Below, in pieces: positions 7,129 through 14,315 of a DNA stretch of 64,000 bases. Each line of letters starts with the position of its first letter. Within the stretch, counting starts at the first letter, position 1. Position numbers and translations under genes: made by a program. The notes below the pieces were generated by a model. It saw only the letters and a list, made by a program, of their open reading frames with translations, was not told the DNA's origin and did not search any database. Source of the DNA: Agromyces hippuratus (GTDB taxonomy: Bacteria; Actinomycetota; Actinomycetes; Actinomycetales; Microbacteriaceae); contig NZ_JACCFI010000001.1 in assembly GCF_013410355.1 (NCBI RefSeq), positions 2,418,001 through 2,482,000 on the forward strand, read 5' to 3'.

Positions 7129-8267
7129 TGAAGACCCCGCTGGTTGAGCAGTCTCTGCGGGTTGAGCCTGTCGAAACCGCCCCCGGGGAAGGTTTCGAGA
7201 CGCTCGCTGCGCTCGCTCCTCAACCCGCGAAGCGGCGGCGCGGCCGCACGGTGCTCTGGGCCGTCGCGCTCGGCGCGGCGCTCGCGGCATCCGTCATCGC
7301 GGCCGTCACCATCGGACCGGCCGGACTCGCTCCGAGCGACGTGGTCGCGAGCGTGCTGGCGCACCTCGGCATCGGCGAGCCGACGCTCAGCCCGCTCCGC
7401 GACGGCATCGTCTGGGAGCTGCGGATGCCACGGGTGCTCACCGCCGCCGCGGTCGGCGCCGGTCTCGCACTCTGCGGCGCGGTCATGCAGGCGCTCACGC
7501 GCAACCCGCTCGCCGATCCGTACCTGCTCGGCCTCTCCTCCGGCGCCTCGGTCGGCGCGGTCGTCGTGATCGTGCTCGGCGTCGGCCTGCTGCTGCCGCT
7601 CGCCGCGTTCGCCGGTGCCCTCGCCGCCCTCATCGCGACGCTCGCCCTCGCGGGTGCTGCGGGTCGCGGCTCGAGTCGCGGCCCCGGGGGCGGGCTCTCC
7701 CCCACCCGCACCGTGCTCGCCGGGCTCGCCGTCTCGTCGATGTTCGGCGCCGTCACGAGCCTCGTCATCTTCTGGAGCGCCACCGGCGACAGCTACCGCG
7801 AGATCCTCAACTGGCTGCTCGGCTCGCTCGCCGGCACCGACTGGGTCTCGGTCGCGATCGCGGGCGGGGCGCTCGTCGCCATCGGCATCCCGCTCATCGC
7901 CAGCGCCCGCACCCTCGACGCCTTCGCGTTCGGCGACGCCGCGGCATCCGCGCTCGGGGTGCACGTCGGCCGCAGCCGGGTGCTGCTGCTCGGCGGCACC
8001 GCGCTGCTCACCGGGGCGCTCGTCGCCGTGAGCGGATCGATCGGGTTCGTCGGGCTGATCCTTCCGCACGGCGTGCGCCTGCTCGTCGGCTCGCGCCACC
8101 GCGCGCTGCTGCCGCTCTCGGCACTCGCGGGCGCGCTGTTCCTGGTCTGGGCCGACACCGCCGCGCGCACGCTCTTCGACCCCAGGGAGCTGCCCGTCGG
8201 CATCATCACCGCCCTCATCGGCGGCCCGGTGTTCGCTGTGCTCCTCATGCGACGGAGGGTCTCGTGA
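7128..8267 (+). CDS. F420-0-type ABC transporter permease (FecCD family)
   Basis: 379 aa. It is a FecCD/BtuC-type permease with about nine to ten membrane segments. Conserved segments are LRMPRVLTAAAVGAGLALCGA, NPLADPYLLGLSSGAS and GFVGLILPHGVRLLVG. The start overlaps the lipoprotein stop, and the 3' end overlaps the ATPase start (GTGA), so the three genes are co-translated. Residues 5-34 are encoded by a repeat element (7142-7225), which gives an unusual 35-residue cytoplasmic extension before the basic KRRRGR stretch and the first membrane helix. The rest matches the family's usual length. Confidence 0.9.
   Translation: MKTPLVEQSLRVEPVETAPGEGFETLAALAPQPAKRRRGRTVLWAVALGAALAASVIAAVTIGPAGLAPSDVVASVLAHLGIGEPTLSPLRDGIVWELRMPRVLTAAAVGAGLALCGAVMQALTRNPLADPYLLGLSSGASVGAVVVIVLGVGLLLPLAAFAGALAALIATLALAGAAGRGSSRGPGGGLSPTRTVLAGLAVSSMFGAVTSLVIFWSATGDSYREILNWLLGSLAGTDWVSVAIAGGALVAIGIPLIASARTLDAFAFGDAAASALGVHVGRSRVLLLGGTALLTGALVAVSGSIGFVGLILPHGVRLLVGSRHRALLPLSALAGALFLVWADTAARTLFDPRELPVGIITALIGGPVFAVLLMRRRVS
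7142..7225. repeat. REP-like palindromic element inside the permease gene
   Basis: GGTTGAG occurs at 7142 and 7160. TCGAAACC (7171-7178) and GGTTTCGA (7191-7198) form an inner inverted repeat, and the element closes with CCTCAACC at 7218-7225. From memory, the GGTTTCGAGACG...GCTCGCTCCTCAACC unit is a short interspersed repeat common in intergenic regions of Microbacteriaceae. Here it contributes about 28 in-frame codons to the permease with no stop codon. Confidence 0.75.
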
Positions 8268-9085
8268 CCGACGGACTCGACCTCTCCCGCGTGCGCTTCT
8301 CGCGCACCGGCCGGCTCATCGTCGATGACGTCGACGTCACGGTTCCCGCCGGTTCCCTCGGCGCGCTCCTCGGCCCGAACGGCGCCGGCAAGTCGACCCT
8401 GCTGCACCTCATCGCAGGCATCGAGCGAGCGGATGCCGGTGCGCTCGCGTTCGCCGGCAGCGACCTCGCCGCACTGCGCCGACGCGACCGGGCGCGCCGC
8501 ATCGCCCTCGCCGAGCAGGAGACGCACGATGCCCCCGAGCTGCGCGTGCACGAAGTCGTCGCGCTCGGGCGCACCCCGCACGTCGGCCCGTGGTCGGGCC
8601 TCGGCGAGCGCGATCACGCCGTCGTCGCCGAATCACTCGCGGTGCTCGGCCTCGAGTCGCTCGCGATGCGCGAGTACGCGACGCTCTCGGGCGGCGAACG
8701 ACAGCGGGTGAACCTCGCGAGGGCGCTCGCGCAGGAACCCGAGCTGCTGCTGCTCGACGAACCGACCAACCACCTCGACGTGCGCGCGCAGCTCACGAGC
8801 CTCGAGCTGCTCCGCACGCTCGCCGCCTCGGGGCGCACCGTGCTCGCCGCGCTGCACGATCTCGGCCTCGCGGCTGCGTACGCGGATCACGTCATCGTGC
8901 TCGACGGCGGGCGGGTGGTGGCATCCGGCGCCCCGGCCGAGGTGCTCGAACCCGGGCTCATCCGCGAGGTCTGGGGGGTCGAGGTCGAGGTGCTCGCGCA
9001 TCCCTCGACGGGGCGGCCGATCATCGCCTACTCGGGTGTCTCGTCGGCGCGTGCATCGGAGGTCGCGCTCGACGCGCGCTCGTGA
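8264..9085 (+). CDS. F420-0-type ABC transporter ATP-binding protein
   Basis: 273 aa ATPase. Walker A GPNGAGKST is at residues 37-45, followed by the ABC signature LSGGERQR, Walker B LLLLDEPTNHLD and the switch histidine in LHDLGLA. It belongs to the FepC/BtuD subfamily that energises iron, cobamide and F420-0-type importers. The GTG at 8264 overlaps the permease stop by four bases and is preceded by GGAGGG. It is the last gene of the cofD-transporter run; the next gene is on the opposite strand. Confidence 0.92.
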   Translation: MTDGLDLSRVRFSRTGRLIVDDVDVTVPAGSLGALLGPNGAGKSTLLHLIAGIERADAGALAFAGSDLAALRRRDRARRIALAEQETHDAPELRVHEVVALGRTPHVGPWSGLGERDHAVVAESLAVLGLESLAMREYATLSGGERQRVNLARALAQEPELLLLDEPTNHLDVRAQLTSLELLRTLAASGRTVLAALHDLGLAAAYADHVIVLDGGRVVASGAPAEVLEPGLIREVWGVEVEVLAHPSTGRPIIAYSGVSSARASEVALDARS

Positions 9086-9109
9086 CCCGCGGGCCGATGG
9101 ACTCAGCGC

Positions 9110-9253
9110 CTACTGCGGCGCATCGACCTCTGCGCGGTCGCGGGTGTTGCGTGCGATCTCCTCGGTCGCGTCCGCGATCCGGCGCAGCGCGCCGATGAGG
9201 CTGATGCCGCCGAAGAAGACGCACAGCGCGATGCCGGTCACTAGGAACTCCAT
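9110..9253 (-). CDS. Small single-pass membrane protein
   Basis: 47 aa. One strongly hydrophobic segment (FLVTGIALCVFFGGISLIGA) near the N terminus is followed by a charged cytoplasmic tail rich in Arg, Glu and Asp. The ATG at 9253 is preferred over a longer frame that would add an unlikely Arg-rich N terminus. It is convergent with the ABC ATPase gene, 24 bp away. I do not recognise a family. It resembles small hypothetical membrane proteins common in actinobacteria. Confidence 0.55.
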   Translation of the reverse strand: MEFLVTGIALCVFFGGISLIGALRRIADATEEIARNTRDRAEVDAPQ

Positions 9254-9585
9254 GCGGCGAGCATAGGGGGCGATCGGCGTTCCACTTCGGCTTCGGCGCA
9301 CGCGACGGAGCATCGCTCAACAGCGACGGAGCATCCTCGACGTGAGGAGATCCCCGCAAGGATGTCCTCGAAGAAGTCGGTACCGAAGTACCGAACGCCT
9401 GAGGGCATCACGAAGGAGTCAGCGCCGTCACCGTGATCCTGCTCTCACGCGTGAAGCGTTGGGGGCACCGCCACCGGGACAGCTGCCCGGGCGGGGTAGA
9501 CGGGAATCTCGGCTTGCCGGGTGTCCCTCGGCGCTACGTCTCGTACGCGAGAATCGGTGACCGACCGGCATGCGGACGCCGCTTG
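9254..9585. other. Gene-poor stretch with short repeats
   Basis: No convincing gene. It contains a 13-bp direct repeat GCGACGGAGCATC (9302-9314 and 9323-9335). A hairpin CGGTAC-CGAA-GTACCG lies at 9378-9393. A possible 24-codon frame spans 9362-9436 (begins MSSKKSVPKYRTPEG) but has only a distant GAGGAG upstream. The small membrane gene would be read leftward out of this region and the DUF membrane gene reads into it, so some of the sequence may be promoter. Confidence 0.5.
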
Positions 9586-10089
9586 TCAAGCGAGTGAGGC
9601 GGCTACAAACAGTGAGACCGCCCCCATTCCGAGCCCCACGGAACCCACCACGACAACCATCCACCTGCGAAGGTCCGCGCCACTCTCATCGAACTTGACT
9701 CGAAGCCGCTTGAAGATCCGGCGGGACCAGATGAGAAGGCTCGATCCGAACACGATCTGAGCGAGGCCGATTGCGTAGATCGGCCACGCTAGCCACGAGT
9801 CTGTCTCGGATCCGATCTCCTGAATGCCGTCCTCCAGCACCGAGCTGACGATCCTGGGCACTGCTACGGCGAGGATGATAATCGCGCCGATGCCCCAAAA
9901 ACGCATCATGCCGGGCGTGGAGTTCGACGCAGCTTGCTCGCGCATTGATTTCGGGGCAGCGACCGGAAGCGTACGGAGGCCCGCTGCATTCAACCGGGCG
10001 AGCGCGGCTGGCCAGAGAATCGCGACCACCGCGACGAGGAGCATGATGGAGAACACAAAGATCACCATCACGAGTGCAGCAAGAGGCAT
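9586..10089 (-). CDS. Hypothetical four-helix membrane protein
   Basis: 167 aa. Four hydrophobic segments are visible, at about residues 4-30, 65-85, 103-123 and 144-165. A cytoplasmic basic loop (WSRRIFKRLRVKFDES) lies between helices 3 and 4. No catalytic motif or recognisable family was found. The ribosome binding site before ATG 10089 is weak. The gene is isolated, with about 166 bp before the next, divergent gene. It starts the accessory-looking block that runs to about 17.4 kb. Confidence 0.6.
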   Translation of the reverse strand: MPLAALVMVIFVFSIMLLVAVVAILWPAALARLNAAGLRTLPVAAPKSMREQAASNSTPGMMRFWGIGAIIILAVAVPRIVSSVLEDGIQEIGSETDSWLAWPIYAIGLAQIVFGSSLLIWSRRIFKRLRVKFDESGADLRRWMVVVVGSVGLGMGAVSLFVAASLA

Positions 10090-10255
10090 GGCGAGGAGCC
10101 TACTGCCAGTAGTTACATCCGATTTCGCCCTTTGCGATCATCGTCAGACACGATCTGAGTAGCGGGGCTTGAACTCTCGACCTCACTGAAGCGACTGCCG
10201 ACCGGGTTACGAACGCCGTTGATCCTCAGACGTGATGTCGCCCTAGGCTCGGGGC

Positions 10256-10681
10256 ATGATTCGGTCTGGCAGAGCATCACTCGTTGTGACTTCGACCGAA
10301 ACAGAACCGGAGGCTGTTTCTCAACTGCTCGCGATGGAGCCCAGCGAGGTGAGGCGGAAAGGGACAGCGCTTCGCTCCGGTCGCATTCACGACCACCACG
10401 TGTGGTCCATCGATGTCGGAACGCTCGCGAACACCGATGACGATCAGACCGGCACGCGTGCGCTCAGGCAGCTGGTGGACCGAAGCCGCCCTGCGACCGG
10501 ACGCATCCAGATTCTTCCGGCTGATTGCGAAGTACGGATCTGGTGGTCCGCCGACTCGGACTCGGGTCAGGGCGGGTTCGTGCTGCCCGCAGATCTAGTC
10601 GGCCAGATCGCCGAGCTCGGCGTCGACTTGTATGGCACGGTTTATCTCGAGGACGACGAGCCCGCCGAACAACGCGAGTAG
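10256..10681 (+). CDS. DUF4279 domain-containing protein
   Basis: 141 aa. The layout follows DUF4279 as I remember it. An N-terminal strand is followed by a TETEPEAVSQLLAMEPSEVRRKG segment, in which a short helix leads to P-S-E-V-x-x-K-G. Then come HVWSIDVG and a C-terminal strand-helix-strand with VLPADLVGQIAELGVDL. The family is small, cytoplasmic and of unknown function, and is sometimes found near toxin-immunity loci, although none is visible here. The next gene starts about 130 bp downstream. Confidence 0.65.
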   Translation: MIRSGRASLVVTSTETEPEAVSQLLAMEPSEVRRKGTALRSGRIHDHHVWSIDVGTLANTDDDQTGTRALRQLVDRSRPATGRIQILPADCEVRIWWSADSDSGQGGFVLPADLVGQIAELGVDLYGTVYLEDDEPAEQRE

Positions 10682-10811
10682 GTGAGGCGGGGAGCGACCG
10701 GCTTTCGGAAAAGAGGTGGGGTGGAGCCGCGGCGCGGCACTACGCCATGATTGGTCCGGCGCGTTCTGATGAGCGTTGACGCATCTGCCGTAGGTGACTC
10801 GGCCCGACTGG

Positions 10812-11360
10812 ATGAGGACCGACGTGGACGTTCTGCAAGCCCAGGCCGACGTGAGGCGTATCTACCGTGGCGGCTTCTCCGGGCCGCTCGTCTCCGCGAT
10901 CATCTGGGCCGTCGCGGCTGCGGTCTTCTTCTGGGTTTCACCTGCCGCCGGCATGGCTGTGCTGTTCTTCGGTGGCATGTTGATCTTCCCGTTGGCAGCG
11001 CTCGTCCTGAAGTTCATGGGTGGCCCCGTTGCGCTCCCGAAGGGTCATCCCTCTGCCGCTTTGGCGATGCAATCCGCCTTCACCGTGCCGCTCGGACTCC
11101 TCGTTGCGATCGTGCTCGGCAAGTACGAGCCTCTTCTCTTCTTCCCGGCATCGCTCATCATCGTCGGCGCGCATTACCTCGTGTTCATCTCGCTCTACGG
11201 CATGAGGCTGTTCGCAGTTCTTGCAGGTGTGCTCGTTGCGCTCGGCGCGATCACCCTGTTCTTGCTGCCCAACCTCGGCGCAGTCAGCGGGTGGATCGGC
11301 GCCGGCATCTTCCTCGTCTTCGCCGTGTTGCTGTTTCGGGCTAGGGACATCGCTCACTAG
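10812..11360 (+). CDS. DUF7010-like integral membrane protein
   Basis: 182 aa from ATG 10812 (GTG 10794 would add six residues; neither has a clear ribosome binding site). A short soluble head (DVDVLQAQADVRRIYRGG) precedes about six hydrophobic segments. The head followed by a hydrophobic bundle is what I recall of the DUF7010 family. The function is unknown. It is convergent with ohr, with 44 bp between the stops. Confidence 0.6.
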   Translation: MRTDVDVLQAQADVRRIYRGGFSGPLVSAIIWAVAAAVFFWVSPAAGMAVLFFGGMLIFPLAALVLKFMGGPVALPKGHPSAALAMQSAFTVPLGLLVAIVLGKYEPLLFFPASLIIVGAHYLVFISLYGMRLFAVLAGVLVALGAITLFLLPNLGAVSGWIGAGIFLVFAVLLFRARDIAH

Positions 11361-11404
11361 CCCCGCCCGCAGGCGGATCGCCATCCGGTCCTTAGGGGGC
11401 TGAG

Positions 11405-11821
11405 TCATTCGATCACGATCTCGACGGGCATGTTGCCCTGGGTCGCGTTCGAATAGGGGCAGACCTGATGCGTTGCGTCGATCAGCGCTCGGGCGGAACC
11501 TTCCGCAATGTGCTCGGGCAACTCGACCCGAAGGACAGTTGCAAGTGCGAAGCCCGAGCCGCCCACCCTTGGAACCAGGCTCACTTCCGCGGTGACTGCC
11601 ACGTCGCGGGCGTCGATCGCCATGCGCTTCGCCACTATCCCGAGCGACGTCGAGAAGCAGGCTGCGTACCCCGCAGCGAACAGCTGTTCTGGATTCGTTC
11701 CCTCACCAGTTCCGCCCATCTCATTCGGCATGGCGAGCATGACGTCGAGCCGGCCGTCTGATGTGACGGCACGGCTGTCCCGTCCCGAAGACGTGGCTAC
11801 GGCGGTATATATCGCGTTCAT
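11405..11821 (-). CDS. ohr: Organic hydroperoxide resistance protein (OsmC/Ohr family)
   Basis: 138 aa. A thiol peroxidase that reduces organic hydroperoxides in the cytoplasm. The two redox cysteines are at residue 55 (GYAACFSTSL) and residue 121 (HQVCPYSNATQGN), both in the standard Ohr contexts. The length is typical. The ATG at 11821 follows a clear GAGGAG. It diverges from a MarR-type regulator with the OhrR cysteine, and an inverted repeat lies in the shared promoter, so peroxide-inducible expression is the likely mode of control. Confidence 0.95.
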   Translation of the reverse strand: MNAIYTAVATSSGRDSRAVTSDGRLDVMLAMPNEMGGTGEGTNPEQLFAAGYAACFSTSLGIVAKRMAIDARDVAVTAEVSLVPRVGGSGFALATVLRVELPEHIAEGSARALIDATHQVCPYSNATQGNMPVEIVIE

Positions 11822-11856
11822 GGGGGTAGCTCCTCAAGTTGTATTGGCAGCAATTT

Positions 11857-11870
11857 AGTTGTACACAACT
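11857..11870. promoter_or_regulatory. Likely OhrR operator
   Basis: AGTTGT-AC-ACAACT is an inverted repeat with perfect 6-bp arms, centred between the divergent ohr (start 11821) and ohrR (start 11908). Its AT-rich palindromic character and location fit OhrR/MarR operators. Confidence 0.65.
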
Positions 11871-11907
11871 CAAATGTGTGCTGTCAAATGGACGTAAGAT
11901 ACTCCCC

Positions 11908-12363
11908 ATGGGAGTCCTGCCCGATGATCTAGCCTGCTTTGCGGTGCATGTCGCTGCACGAGAGCTCGACAACGCCTACCGGCCCGCGCTACGCGAGTTG
12001 GGGCTCACGTACCCGCAGTACATGGCCATGCTCGTGTTGTGGGATCGCGATCCACAGACGGTCAAAGAACTCGGCGCCGCGCTGCGATTCGACTCTGGCA
12101 CGCTGTCACCGCTGCTGAAGCGGCTCGAGGCGGCCGGTTTCGTGACGCGCGAGCGCAGTACCACCGACGAGCGATCCGTGCTGGTACGCCTGACCACACG
12201 AGGCCGCAAGCTCGAGGAACGGGGGGAGGATCTCGTGGCAAAGGTCTTCAGCACGTTCCACTACAGCGACCGCGATGCCGACCATCTGCACGAGGAGATG
12301 CGCAAGCTCGTCGCCGCCCTTGATGAACGCGCCGCGGAGCTTGGGCCCGGAGCGCGAGGATGA
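11908..12363 (+). CDS. ohrR: MarR-family peroxide sensor OhrR
   Basis: 151 aa winged-helix regulator. The reactive cysteine is residue 10 in LACFAVHVAARELDNAYRP, matching the N-terminal redox cysteine of OhrR proteins. The wing and recognition helix follow (FDSGTLSPLLKRLEAAGFVTRER). Oxidation of the cysteine by organic peroxide would release DNA and derepress ohr. ATG 11908 is chosen because it puts the cysteine at the family's usual place, while the upstream frame would run through the operator. Confidence 0.92.
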   Translation: MGVLPDDLACFAVHVAARELDNAYRPALRELGLTYPQYMAMLVLWDRDPQTVKELGAALRFDSGTLSPLLKRLEAAGFVTRERSTTDERSVLVRLTTRGRKLEERGEDLVAKVFSTFHYSDRDADHLHEEMRKLVAALDERAAELGPGARG

Positions 12364-12786
12364 TGAGGCCTTCGTCGCTCGAGGAGCGCAGGCGGGCCGA
12401 GCTGTTCCCAGTCCATTCGAGTGCCGGACGAACGTTCGCCCACGTAGACGCGGGGTAGACACCCGCCGTCACACAGCGCGGGCGTGTGCCGCGCAGAGCG
12501 TATCGGGCAGCGAATGCAGCTCGTTCTCGTTCGACAACGGCTGGGTCCGCGTGCCATTCCACGCCCGTGCACTGGTGAGGTCGTCGGTAGGGCCGCCGAC
12601 TCCTGGCGGGCAGGTACGGCGAGTAGTCGACGTTCCCGGTGCCGGGATCCGTTCGATCCGGAGTGCTCGCCGTGAGACTTCTTGTCTGAACAGGTTTCTC
12701 GATTGGTGTCGGATTCGCGCGGAGTCGTTCGTTGACTTCATGAACGGCCCCCAACGTGGGTGCCGAAGTCATGGAGAACCAGGCCG
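12364..12786. other. 423-bp stretch without a recognised gene
   Basis: Both strands were read. The open frames here are Arg/Pro-rich, lack recognisable domains and have no good start sites. Base composition is similar to the flanks. The last 20 bp hold a GGAGA that serves the downstream reductase. It may be degraded coding sequence, as the decayed gene at 13399-13485 suggests for this neighbourhood. Confidence 0.5.
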
Positions 12787-13398
12787 ATGAAACTTACGAC
12801 GATCACGCAGCTCACTCTGGACGGAGTAACTCAGGGCAACGGCGGCCCAACTGTTGAAGACCTCGAGGGAGGATTCGAACGCGGAGGATGGGCGAGGGGA
12901 GCGGGTGACGACACGACCCGCGACCACATTGCCGCGACGTTCCAGCGGGCCGACGCGTTCCTCTTCGGCCGCCGAACATACGACATCCTCCACGAATTCT
13001 GGGGCACCATCGAGGACCTGAAACGACACCCGATTGGAGTGGCGTTGAACTCGAAGCCGAAGTACGTGGCATCCAGAACACTGACGGAACCGGAATGGCC
13101 GAACACAGCAGTCCTCGGAGACGACCTCTTCGCCGCCATCACGGACCTGAAAGCCAGCGGCGACGGCGAACTGCAAGTACACGGAAGCAGCCGTCTCATC
13201 CAGTGGCTCCTCGAGAAGGACCTCGTCGACGAAATGGAACTCATCATCATCCCCGTGGTCCTGGGGCAGGGAGCCCGACTCTTCGCAGACCCAGGTCGAG
13301 ACATCGCGATGAAGCTGGTCGACTCGCGTTCCGATTCGAAGGGAGTGATGATCCAGACGTATCGGCCCACTGGCCGCCCTGACTACGCAACCTTCTGA
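12787..13398 (+). CDS. Dihydrofolate reductase-fold (RibD C-terminal) protein
   Basis: 203 aa. RibD_C/DHFR-like fold with the family motifs TLDGV near the N terminus, FLFGRRTYDI, the NSKPKYVAS segment and VHGSSRLIQWLLEKDLVDE. A glycine-rich nucleotide loop lies at GQGARLF. Stand-alone members are small NADPH-binding reductases of unknown substrate. ATG 12787 follows GGAGA. Codon use is somewhat less GC-biased than in the flanking core genes. A second member of the family lies at 53128. Confidence 0.88.
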   Translation: MKLTTITQLTLDGVTQGNGGPTVEDLEGGFERGGWARGAGDDTTRDHIAATFQRADAFLFGRRTYDILHEFWGTIEDLKRHPIGVALNSKPKYVASRTLTEPEWPNTAVLGDDLFAAITDLKASGDGELQVHGSSRLIQWLLEKDLVDEMELIIIPVVLGQGARLFADPGRDIAMKLVDSRSDSKGVMIQTYRPTGRPDYATF

Positions 13399-13485
13399 TG
13401 CCGTCCGATCGACGTACACGGCGTGAAGCTGATCCGCGTCCGGGACGGCAGGATCGTCGAGGCGCGCGGCCACGTGAAGGCCTGA
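13399..13485 (+). pseudogene. C-terminal remnant of an NTF2/SnoaL-like gene
   Basis: Directly after the reductase stop, the same frame continues as a 28-codon stretch ending in a stop at 13483-13485. Its translation includes DVHGVKLIRVRDGRIVEARG, the typical C-terminal strands of SnoaL/ketosteroid-isomerase-like proteins. No start codon or N-terminal part is present. I read it as the tail of a deleted gene. Confidence 0.6.
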
Positions 13486-13574
13486 GGAAGCCCGCCGTGA
13501 AGCGTGACCCCACTCCGCCCCACCTGCACATCCGGGGATCGCTCCGTGTCGGATATGCCTGAGAGGCTGTAGAC

Positions 13575-13934
13575 ATGGCGGTCATCGACGACGTTCACGC
13601 GCTGGGCGCAGAGTTGGAGCGCTCCTACCATGCCTACGTGCGCGGGCGATTGAAGTTCCGCGTCGGTCGGATGGTCTACGTCGCGTTCTCACTCGACGAG
13701 AAAGTGATGGGGTTCGCTTTCCCGAAGGAGGAGCGGGCAGCACTCGTCGGGGGGAACGCGCGCAAGTTCCAGATGCCCTCGGACTCGGATCTGCGCTTCA
13801 ACTGGGTCCACGCCGATCTCGCAGTCCTCGAGCCGGCCGAGGCCCGCGAGCTCGTCGTCGATGCTTGGCGCATGGTCGTCCCGGCGAAGATCTCGCGCGC
13901 CTACGACCTCGCGCATCCCGCTGGCCCGCAATGA
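13575..13934 (+). CDS. MmcQ/YjbR family protein
   Basis: 119 aa. MmcQ/YjbR-like fold: FSLDEKVMGFAFPKEERAAL gives the central strand, and FNWVHADLAVLEPAEARELV followed by DAWRMVVPAK gives the characteristic C-terminal helix. Members are small cytoplasmic proteins with a CyaY-like or DNA-binding-like fold of unknown role. ATG 13575 is preceded by GAGAGG. It lies 57 bp upstream of the YCII gene in the same direction. Confidence 0.8.
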   Translation: MAVIDDVHALGAELERSYHAYVRGRLKFRVGRMVYVAFSLDEKVMGFAFPKEERAALVGGNARKFQMPSDSDLRFNWVHADLAVLEPAEARELVVDAWRMVVPAKISRAYDLAHPAGPQ

Positions 13935-13991
13935 CATTGACGCGCGACCTGAGTGGGAGCGCTGACACAAACCGAAGGAGAGGATCTTCAG

Positions 13992-14315
13992 ATGCAGTAC
14001 CTCGTTTCCGTGATCGACGACATGAGCACTCCCGGCAGTTCGGACAAGCGGCCGGGGATCAGCGCGTTCAACGAGCGTCTCATCGCCGACGGCTACTGGG
14101 TGTTCGCGGGCGGACTCGCGAACCCTGACGCGGCCACGGTCATCGACAACCGGGGCGAGCAGCAGGTGATCTGCGACGGACCCTTCGTGGAGTCGAAGGA
14201 ATACCTCGCCGGCCTCTGGGTGTGGGAGGCGCCCGATCTGGATGCTGCACTCACCCTCGCCGCAGAGGCTTCGAAGGTCTGCGACCGGAAGATCGAGGTG
14301 CGACCGTTCGCGTGA
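13992..14315 (+). CDS. YCII-related (DGPF domain) protein
   Basis: 107 aa. A ferredoxin-like YCII/DGPF protein with the hallmark CDGPFVESKEYLAGLWVWE. ATG 13992 follows AAGGAGAGG, a strong ribosome binding site, so the longer frame is rejected. Its stop overlaps the GTG of the sigma factor downstream (GTGA). A DGPF protein encoded next to the sigma gene is the defining neighbourhood of ECF42 sigma factors. The DGPF partner may sense a signal for the sigma factor, which is inference. Confidence 0.92.
   Translation: MQYLVSVIDDMSTPGSSDKRPGISAFNERLIADGYWVFAGGLANPDAATVIDNRGEQQVICDGPFVESKEYLAGLWVWEAPDLDAALTLAAEASKVCDRKIEVRPFA

Noticed and set aside
9362..9436. A 24-codon small protein gene beginning MSSKKSVPKY
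   Set aside because: Its ribosome binding site is too far away and there is no similarity I recognise. It is mentioned only within the gene-poor stretch.
10140..10255. A functional tRNA gene
   Set aside because: T-arm and acceptor pairs fail and no complete cloverleaf can be drawn.
12248..12772. A 174-codon minus-strand frame in the 12.4-12.8 kb gap
   Set aside because: Low-complexity Arg-rich ending, no good start, and it overlaps the end of ohrR.
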